A DNA stretch of 64,000 nt from Akkermansia muciniphila (GTDB taxonomy: Bacteria; Verrucomicrobiota; Verrucomicrobiia; Limisphaerales; SXTU01), in NCBI GenBank assembly GCA_945874145.1, contig CAMCFN010000003.1:1-64000 (forward strand), read 5' to 3'. Below are positions 51,000 through 57,044 of the stretch, piece by piece. The number at the start of each line of letters is the position of its first letter. The stretch's first letter is position 1. The position numbers were made by a program, and so were the translations under genes. The notes beneath the pieces are model-generated. The model ran no database searches. It saw only the letters and a list, made by a program, of their open reading frames with translations, and was not told where the DNA came from.

Positions 51000-52871
51000 G
51001 TGCGCAGCCAGCGCGCCATCCCGACCGTGAACGTGCGTCCACACCACCGCCCACTGGTCCTTGCGTTCACGCTGGTCGCGGTGGTTTTCGCCGTGTTTTT
51101 TCCCACGCTGGAGTCGGGTTTCCTGCGTTGGGATGACGACATCAATGTGTTTGAGAACGACAAGGTGCAGGGCCTGACGGCGGCGAACTTGCGCTGGATG
51201 TTCACCGACTTCGAGCAAGCCATCCGCTACAAGCCGCTCTCCTGGCTCGCGTGGGCGCTAGTGCATGAAGTCTTCGGGCTGAATCCGTTTGGCTACCACC
51301 TCGCGAACGTCCTGCTGCACTGCGTGAACACGGTGCTGGTTTTCTTGCTCATCCGGCGGCTCCTACAGCTCGTTACTCCCGGTGGCAGCCGACGTGAGGT
51401 GGCTCCATCTAAAATGCGGAATGAAAGTCAGAGCCTCCGCACGGCGGCTCCTACGATGGACGCCTGTGCCGCACTCGGCGCGCTGCTGTGGGCGATACAT
51501 CCGCTGCGCGTCGAACCGGTCGCGTGGGTCACAGGCTTGCCTTACGGGCTGTCGCTGCTGTTTCTGCTGACGGCGACGCTCCTCTACCTTCGGTCGCACG
51601 CTTCCGAAGCGGAGTTATCCGCCCGCAAGCGGGACTACTGGCTGTCCGTCGCCGCGTTCGCGCTGGCGGTGCTGTCCTATCCCATCGTGATCGGCTTTGT
51701 CGCGGTGTTGCTGGCGCTGGATTTCTATCCGCTGCGTCGCTTTGGCGGAGTGCCGGTCTCCGACCCGGCGCGCTTCGGCAAACTTCGTGCCGGGTCGGAG
51801 GCCGGCGCTCCGCAGATGGGGTTGCGGAGCGTGCTGATGGAGAAACTCCCCTTCCTCGCGCTCTCGCTGCTCCTTGTGGCCGGCACGGTCTATGGCCGCT
51901 TCCATGTCACCGGGACTTGGGACAAGCCGGTAACACTGGACAACTTCCCGACCTCCGCACGCGCGATGCAGGCGTTTTACCTGTGGGCCTACTACGCGTG
52001 GAAGCCGCTGCTGCCGTTCGACCTCTGCCCGGTTTATCCCGTGCTCATGGAGAGCAAGTTCAACGAAGCACCCTTTGTCCTCAGCGCGCTCGGCGTGCTG
52101 GCGGTGAGTGCATTTTTGTTTGTGAAGCGCTGCGTCTGGCCCGCCACCTTCGCGCTGTGGCTTGCGCACCTCGGCCTGCTCGTGCCGATGCTGGGCCTCA
52201 CCGAGCGTCCGCACTATCCACACGACCGCTATGCAATCATCAACGGCATACTCTGGTCCATCGCGCTGGCGGCCGTGCTTTGGAAGCTGGCGCAGACACG
52301 CGTCAAACCCGCCGCGGTGCTGGCCGCCGGTGCCGGCCTGGTGGTGCTGCTTGCGGCAATGAGCTGGCGGCAGACCGGCATCTGGCATAGCGACCTGCCG
52401 TTCTTCACCGACATGGCTGCAAAGCTCCGTAGCCCGCACTACCGCAGTCAGGCGTTGATGAAACTCGGCAACGCTCATGCGGATCTTGGCGAAGACGTGA
52501 GGGCTGTTGCGAGCTATCGCGAGGCGCTGCAAATCAGTCCAGCCTCCGCGACGTTCCATCTCCACTTCAATCTCGGCAATGCGCTCGCGCGCCTCTCGCT
52601 GTGGTCAGACGCCATCGCGTCGTATGAAGCCGCGCTGCGCCTCAAGCCCGACAGCGCCGCCGCATACTTGAATTTTGGCGTGGCGTTGGGCGCGAAGGGA
52701 GAATTAGACCGCTCTGTGGACCAGCTTAACCGCGCCCTGCAACTCAACCCGCAGAGCGCCGACGTCCACGCGCAACTGGCCGAGGTGCTCAGCAAACAAG
52801 GGAAGCCAGAGGCAGCCCGGCGGCACACGGCGGAGGCGGAGCGGTTGCGGAATCTGCTGGCTCCGCCTTGA
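51000..52871 (+). CDS. Membrane protein with glycosyltransferase-like N-terminus and C-terminal TPRs
   Basis: This 623-residue protein has about ten helices in residues 15-480. A first loop, FLRWDDDINVFEN, carries acidic residues of the kind found in GT-C (PMT/ArnT-like) O-glycosyltransferases. Three TPRs fill about 480-615 (AHADLGEDVRAVASYREALQ, NALARLSLWSDAIASYEAAL, LGAKGELDRSVDQLNRALQL). Two cytoplasmic or periplasmic loops contain repeat-encoded insertions (about 121-154 and 249-270). GTG start at 51000. Probably protein or lipid glycosylation; the substrate is unknown. Confidence 0.72.
   Translation: MRSQRAIPTVNVRPHHRPLVLAFTLVAVVFAVFFPTLESGFLRWDDDINVFENDKVQGLTAANLRWMFTDFEQAIRYKPLSWLAWALVHEVFGLNPFGYHLANVLLHCVNTVLVFLLIRRLLQLVTPGGSRREVAPSKMRNESQSLRTAAPTMDACAALGALLWAIHPLRVEPVAWVTGLPYGLSLLFLLTATLLYLRSHASEAELSARKRDYWLSVAAFALAVLSYPIVIGFVAVLLALDFYPLRRFGGVPVSDPARFGKLRAGSEAGAPQMGLRSVLMEKLPFLALSLLLVAGTVYGRFHVTGTWDKPVTLDNFPTSARAMQAFYLWAYYAWKPLLPFDLCPVYPVLMESKFNEAPFVLSALGVLAVSAFLFVKRCVWPATFALWLAHLGLLVPMLGLTERPHYPHDRYAIINGILWSIALAAVLWKLAQTRVKPAAVLAAGAGLVVLLAAMSWRQTGIWHSDLPFFTDMAAKLRSPHYRSQALMKLGNAHADLGEDVRAVASYREALQISPASATFHLHFNLGNALARLSLWSDAIASYEAALRLKPDSAAAYLNFGVALGAKGELDRSVDQLNRALQLNPQSADVHAQLAEVLSKQGKPEAARRHTAEAERLRNLLAPP
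51362..51463. repeat. Palindromic repeat in frame in the TPR membrane protein, element 1
   Basis: It starts CTCCTACAGCTCGTTACTCC and ends CCTCCGCACGGCGGCTCCTACG, with CAGCCGACGTGAGG inside, a core shared with the elements at 48448 and 55266. It is translated as GGSRREVAPSKMRNESQS and onward, a hydrophilic stretch between two membrane helices. Confidence 0.6.
51747..51811. repeat. Palindromic repeat in frame in the TPR membrane protein, element 2
   Basis: The arms GGAGTGCCGGTCTCCGACCC and GGGTCGGAGGCCGGCGCTCC are near-perfect complements. It is the same family as the intergenic element at 45906-45978. Encoded residues are VSDPARFGKLRAGSEAGAP between two hydrophobic segments. Confidence 0.75.
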
Positions 52872-52898
52872 AGCGCGGCGCGGCCATCTCGTTCAGCC

Positions 52899-53651
52899 TC
52901 AGACCCACACGTCTCGATTTTCCAACTGCCCGCGCAACGCCTTCCGGTAGCAATGCCGGTCCGGGGCGACCATGCCCTTGGTCTGCCCCGCTTTCACGAA
53001 ATCCCTGGCAAGCTGCGGCGATTCCCGCCAGTCCGTAAGCCGGGTCACATCGCTCTCGGCCCGCTGGCAGTAGAGGAGGTGGTCAAAACCCGCGCGTTCG
53101 TGAACCTTGCCGTCATGGATGTGGACGGTGGGGAAGAAGAGTGAGGCGATGTTCGACCGCGGGAAGGAGAAGGCCATCGGGTGGACGGTCTTTGCGCCTG
53201 GCTTCAGCTTGAAGACGGCAAAACCGTAGTGGCGATAGGCCGGCAACTTCTCCCAAGTGCCGGCGGGCAGACGGAAGCGCTCATCCAGCCGCACGAAGTC
53301 CGAGATGGTCGGGACGAAGGAAGCTTCGAAGCTGCCGACCTGGACCACCGCAAGCAATGGAACCGCAGGCGCAGAGGCGGGGGATTTGACTCCCCACATT
53401 GGTTTCGGTGGCGGTGGCGGGGGGAAGCCTTTCTCCAAATCCGCGAAGAACTGCGGATACTCTTCCAAGCTGATGAACGTGATCGCCTTCTCCCCCGACC
53501 CGGCGCGCACCGGCACCGGGAGGATCATCGCCAAGTCCTCCTTCGCCGAGACGGTCATGCTGTAAGCCATGAACTGCCGGTGCGCGTTCTCGGCACGGGT
53601 GAAGATTTTCGTGGCGCTCACAGAGTCAACAGGGCGGGAGAAGCAGCACAT
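52899..53651 (-). CDS. Conserved hypothetical protein starting MCCFS
   Basis: This 250-residue protein starts MCCFSRPVDSVSATKIFTRA. It contains FMAYSMTVSAKEDLAMILPV, a Pro-run linker (FPPPPPPKPM), YPQFFADLEKGFP and MAFSFPRSNIASLFFPTVHI. I recall similar MCCFS-starting proteins in Planctomycetes and related bacteria, but no function is known. No signal peptide or clear membrane helix is present. The ATG at MCCFS is preferred over one 12 codons upstream. It is convergent with the TPR membrane protein gene. Confidence 0.68.
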   Translation of the reverse strand: MCCFSRPVDSVSATKIFTRAENAHRQFMAYSMTVSAKEDLAMILPVPVRAGSGEKAITFISLEEYPQFFADLEKGFPPPPPPKPMWGVKSPASAPAVPLLAVVQVGSFEASFVPTISDFVRLDERFRLPAGTWEKLPAYRHYGFAVFKLKPGAKTVHPMAFSFPRSNIASLFFPTVHIHDGKVHERAGFDHLLYCQRAESDVTRLTDWRESPQLARDFVKAGQTKGMVAPDRHCYRKALRGQLENRDVWV

Positions 53652-53753
53652 GGGCGGAATCGGTTGAGTTGATTGATTCTTCGCCACGCGCGTTCGTTGG
53701 CAAGCGATTCTTCAATTTACATCGGTGTCTGGCGCACCAAGCCGACGGAGTGG

Positions 53754-53781
53754 GTAGCTCGACATTCGAATGTCGAGCTAC
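53754..53781. repeat. 28-bp perfect palindrome
   Basis: GTAGCTCGACATTC is directly followed by its exact reverse complement with no loop. It overlaps the stop codon of the YjbQ remnant (53778-53780). The CGACATTCG core matches the repeat at 45600-45690. Confidence 0.85.
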
Positions 53782-53960
53782 TCGCCCAGCAGGTGCAGCA
53801 CGAGCTGCCGGCGGTGTGGCGCGGTGCGGTGTTCCCAAACGTAAATGCCCTGCCAGGTGCCCAGCGCGAGTTCACCGCGCACGATGGGAATGCTCAGGTT
53901 CACCGTGGTCAGGGCCGTGCGGATATGCGCGGGCATGTCATCGTCGCCCTCGCAGGTGGG
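53778..53960 (-). pseudogene. C-terminal remnant of a YjbQ/UPF0047 protein
   Basis: Translation gives CEGDDDMPAHIRTALTTVNL, SIPIVRGELALGTWQGIYVW, then EHRTAPHRRQLVLHLLGE and stop. This is the conserved final third of the YjbQ family (GTWQGIYVWEHR is diagnostic). Nothing recognisable precedes it: the next sequence upstream is the 3' end of the MFS gene on the same strand. About 75 N-terminal residues are missing, so it is a remnant, probably from a deletion. Confidence 0.8.
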
Positions 53961-53996
53961 TTGCCGGGGCGGGTCGCGGCCGGTGCGCGGCGGCCT

Positions 53997-55220
53997 TCAG
54001 TTCAGTTTCTCCTGGGCCAGACCTGAACTGCGACCGTGGTAGGCCAGCAGGAAATAACACAGCACGCCGGCCACCGCGACCGTGAGTCCGATCCAGAACA
54101 CCGACCAGCGCGTGCCTGTGGGAGAAGTATTGAACGCGAACCACCAGCCGCCGCCGAGATAGCCGAGCAGGTTCCCCACGCCGCCGGTCATCAGTGCCAT
54201 CAGCGCCTGCGCCCGCGCGCGCCAGCCGGGGGCCACGCGTTCATCGAGGTAGATTTGCGCGGTGATGAACACCAGCGTGAACGAGCACCCGTGCAACACC
54301 ACGCCGGCCAGCACCCCCGCGCGGTTGTCGAGCGCGCACAACGCGAAACGCACCACGCCGAAGCCCAGCCCCGCGACGATGATCCACTTCAGCCGCCACC
54401 GCGCCAGCAGGCCCGCCAGCCCGAACATCACGATGATTTCCGTGACTTGGCCGAGACTCATCCACGCCGTGGTGTGGCCCAGCCCCAGCTCCTTCAAGTG
54501 CGGCGGCGTGTAAGGATAAAACGCCGCCAGCGGAATGTTGAACAACGCCGCCGTGATGAAGACCACGCGATGATCGTGGTTCTTGAGCAGCGTGAGCGCG
54601 TCCAGCCCCAGCCGCTGCCGGATCGTCACTGGCCCGCTGACGGGCGGCGGCTCCACCACCGGCAGTAGATAGCTCAACGCCGCCACCACCGCCCACGTCA
54701 CCGCGCCGCTGTAGCCCGCGAGCGCCGTGGTGTCCGCGCCCAACGCGCTCACCAGCAGGCAGCCGCCCATCCAGCCAATCGTCGCCATCGCGCGGATCGG
54801 GCCGAACTCGCGCTTCGGCTCGCGCAACCGCGCGAAGACGATGGTCGAGGCGATGCTCCACGTCGGCGACGAACAGAGCGCGTGAAGCTGGATCAAGCCG
54901 ATGACCAGCCACGGGTTCCAGCGCTGTTGAATGCCCGTGCTGGCCAACGCCATCGCCAGCCCAGTCGCCAGCGACAGCCCGCGCAGAACGCGCACCGGCG
55001 AGGCGTGGCGGTCCGCCATGGCCCCGAAGATCAACGGAGAGACAAACGCCGCGAGCGCCGAGGTGGCGAAGGCAAACGGCTTGACCGCGTGCAGCCCGTT
55101 GGCATCCAGCACCGTGCTCAACGGCACAAACCACATGCCCATCGCCGCGCCTTGGATGAGAAACAGCGCGGCGAGTTCGGTGTATTCCACCCACGGTCGG
55201 GGGCGACGCTCCACTTGCAC
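53997..55220 (-). CDS. MFS transporter (nucleoside/LacY-type)
   Basis: This 407-residue membrane protein has 12 helices. A GTG at 55220 gives (M)QVERRPRPWVEYTELAALFL. The group of MFS_1-like/nucleoside:proton symporters is suggested by FIQ-type helix 1 (LFLIQGAAMGMWFVPLSTVL), the loop-2 GAMADRHASPVRVLRG and AMATIGWMGGCLLVSALGAD. The longer upstream frame runs through a palindromic repeat and is not used. The solute is unknown. It ends just before the YjbQ remnant. Confidence 0.85.
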   Translation of the reverse strand: MQVERRPRPWVEYTELAALFLIQGAAMGMWFVPLSTVLDANGLHAVKPFAFATSALAAFVSPLIFGAMADRHASPVRVLRGLSLATGLAMALASTGIQQRWNPWLVIGLIQLHALCSSPTWSIASTIVFARLREPKREFGPIRAMATIGWMGGCLLVSALGADTTALAGYSGAVTWAVVAALSYLLPVVEPPPVSGPVTIRQRLGLDALTLLKNHDHRVVFITAALFNIPLAAFYPYTPPHLKELGLGHTTAWMSLGQVTEIIVMFGLAGLLARWRLKWIIVAGLGFGVVRFALCALDNRAGVLAGVVLHGCSFTLVFITAQIYLDERVAPGWRARAQALMALMTGGVGNLLGYLGGGWWFAFNTSPTGTRWSVFWIGLTVAVAGVLCYFLLAYHGRSSGLAQEKLN

Positions 55221-55265
55221 GGGCGCAGTGTAGCGCAGGACAGAAGTTTGTCGCGCCTCCGCTGC

Positions 55266-55335
55266 GTAGCCGACGACGTGCAGAAGCGGACTTGGGAGCG
55301 CCGTAAAATCCGCCTCCTCACGTCGTCGGCTGTGG
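55266..55335. repeat. GTAGCCGACGACGTG-type palindromic repeat, copy 2
   Basis: Left arm (55266-55290) GTAGCCGACGACGTG and AGCGGA; right arm (55309-55335) TCCGCCTCCTCACGTCGTCG and GGCTGTGG. It is related to 48448-48520: both have GTAGCCG, a central GCGGA/TCCGCC pair and CGGCTG. It lies upstream of the MFS gene and the divergent secreted-protein genes. Confidence 0.8.
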
Positions 55336-55433
55336 GGCTGCTTCAGCCGCTGCATGAAGCCGTGGCTTGTCGGCTGGCCCAACCGAGTTACCATTTGCTG
55401 GAGAACGATCCTGTTGGCCATCTGAACCGAGCA

Positions 55434-55715
55434 ATGCTGGCTGTCTTTATCACCTTTTGTGGGCTGGCGTGGGGCATTGCAAACTGCCGAGCCCAAGTTT
55501 GGCCGCACATGGACGCAATTGAGGGCAGCTCCGCTGTGCCTGGGTTGTTCAGTCGCTTGGGGAGGACGAACTTAGCATGGGGGATGGAGGTGGGTGTTTT
55601 TCAACTTGGAATTAAGAACTCCAAGGATGTTTATGGCCCCGGTGAATCAGTGCATGCCTTCGTTACGTTAGCAAATCTTTCGGCGCCTCTGGCTGGTGCT
55701 TGTCGAAGACCTTGA
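55434..55715 (+). CDS. Short secreted protein, possibly frameshifted
   Basis: This 93-residue frame has a signal peptide (MLAVFITFCGLAWGIANCRA). The mature part has GVFQLGIKNSKDVYGPGESV and HAFVTLANLS, a pattern seen in secreted beta-sandwich domains. It then ends in APLAGACRRP. A +1 shift near 55680 would instead continue RRLWLVLVEDLEL to a stop at 55722-55724, just before the next gene's ATG, which looks more natural. The gene may be a remnant or contain a frameshift. No family assigned. Confidence 0.45.
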   Translation: MLAVFITFCGLAWGIANCRAQVWPHMDAIEGSSAVPGLFSRLGRTNLAWGMEVGVFQLGIKNSKDVYGPGESVHAFVTLANLSAPLAGACRRP

Positions 55716-55724
55716 GCTTTGAAC

Positions 55725-57029
55725 ATGAAGAGCAAGACACACATGCCGAGGTATCGCCTTTTGCTGCTGGTCATCTTGATCGGCTTGGCTACGTGGTTGT
55801 TCAGAGAACACAACCAGCCGGAGCGCGGCCAGAAACTCACCGTGAACACAGGCGTGCAACAGCGATCAAATGCAGAGTTTCGCCCAGCCGAGCGCACCGG
55901 TGCTCACAGTCAATCGGGCGAGCTTGAAAATCATCCGGAGGTCGTATTCGTGGCAAATCGGCTCGCCGTGGAGCCCAGTGTAATTGCCGACCGGGCAACT
56001 AAGACTAAAGCCATCATGGAAAACAAAAATGTCGAGATTCGCTTCTACGGACAGGTAGTGGATCAAGATGATAAGCCGCTCTCTGGAGTAACGGTCCGTG
56101 CCGGAGTTCGCGAATGGGCGGTCAAAAACTTGTTTGAGCCAGTGGGGCGAAGCCACTACCAGACCAAAATCACCGGACTGGATGGAATTTTCACTTTCGA
56201 CTCTCTGCGTGGCGACGTGCTCGATATTGAATCAATTCACAAGGAAGGCTATGTGGTGACGACGAAGCAAAAGAAGGGTTTTTCTTATGGTCCGCTACCG
56301 CACCACTTCATGCCGAATCCGCTGGACCCGGTGATCTATCGTATGTGGAAAACCAACGGGGCGGTGCGGCTTTACCAGGTGCAAGTCGGTGGCAGTATTC
56401 CGCAAGACGGCACGCCCGTCCCCTTGGACTTGCGCCGCTGCAAGCGCGTCACGGAGCTCGGCTTGGATACTGACTTGCGCATCATTCTCCAGCATGGCGC
56501 ACCGCCGGAGCAGCGCGGCTTCCAGCCCCGCTTCCCGTGGCGGTTCACCATTGAAGTCCCGGATGGCGGGGTCATTGAGACCCAAGATGAGTTCATGTAT
56601 CTGGCCCCGGAAGCGGGTTACCAAAGCAAGTGGACGATGGACACTGCCAAGGACGCGCCGGATTGGAAGGCACGGCGCGAACTGGAGTTTTACCTGCGCA
56701 ACCGGGACGGACAGCAATGTGGACGGCTCAAGGTCATGTTTGAAGTTGAGCCGGGTGGGACCGGCTACTTTGCGATCAATGGCTTCTTGAACCCGGCTGG
56801 CCGCGTGCTGGAAATGGATGACACCGTCACGTCCTTGGCCAGACCGCCAATGTCCCCAGCCGCGCAGGGGGTGATGAGCCCCACGCCTGGGCCGTTTCTG
56901 CCGCCGGGTTTTCCAGGCCAGGCCAACCGCCCCGCGCCATTCATCCCTCAACCACCGCCCGGCTTCCAAGCCCTGACCAACCGACTCAACCCTCTGCTGC
57001 CTCCCGCCCCGTCCCGCCCGCCCAAGTAG
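55725..57029 (+). CDS. Secreted or anchored protein with carboxypeptidase-regulatory-like domain
   Basis: This 434-residue protein has an N-terminal membrane segment (YRLLLLVILIGLATWLF), a spacer, then a CarboxypepD_reg-like/transthyretin-type domain (about 100-190: EIRFYGQVVDQDDKPLSGVT, ITGLDGIFTFDSLRGDVLDI). A beta-rich part follows and the last 70 residues are Pro-rich. Function unknown; probably an extracytoplasmic protein. GC is lower in the first half than in neighbouring genes, so the 5' part may be of different origin. ATG at 55725 used; a TTG two codons upstream is possible. Confidence 0.6.
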   Translation: MKSKTHMPRYRLLLLVILIGLATWLFREHNQPERGQKLTVNTGVQQRSNAEFRPAERTGAHSQSGELENHPEVVFVANRLAVEPSVIADRATKTKAIMENKNVEIRFYGQVVDQDDKPLSGVTVRAGVREWAVKNLFEPVGRSHYQTKITGLDGIFTFDSLRGDVLDIESIHKEGYVVTTKQKKGFSYGPLPHHFMPNPLDPVIYRMWKTNGAVRLYQVQVGGSIPQDGTPVPLDLRRCKRVTELGLDTDLRIILQHGAPPEQRGFQPRFPWRFTIEVPDGGVIETQDEFMYLAPEAGYQSKWTMDTAKDAPDWKARRELEFYLRNRDGQQCGRLKVMFEVEPGGTGYFAINGFLNPAGRVLEMDDTVTSLARPPMSPAAQGVMSPTPGPFLPPGFPGQANRPAPFIPQPPPGFQALTNRLNPLLPPAPSRPPK

Positions 57030-57044
57030 GCGGCGGCTACGGCG

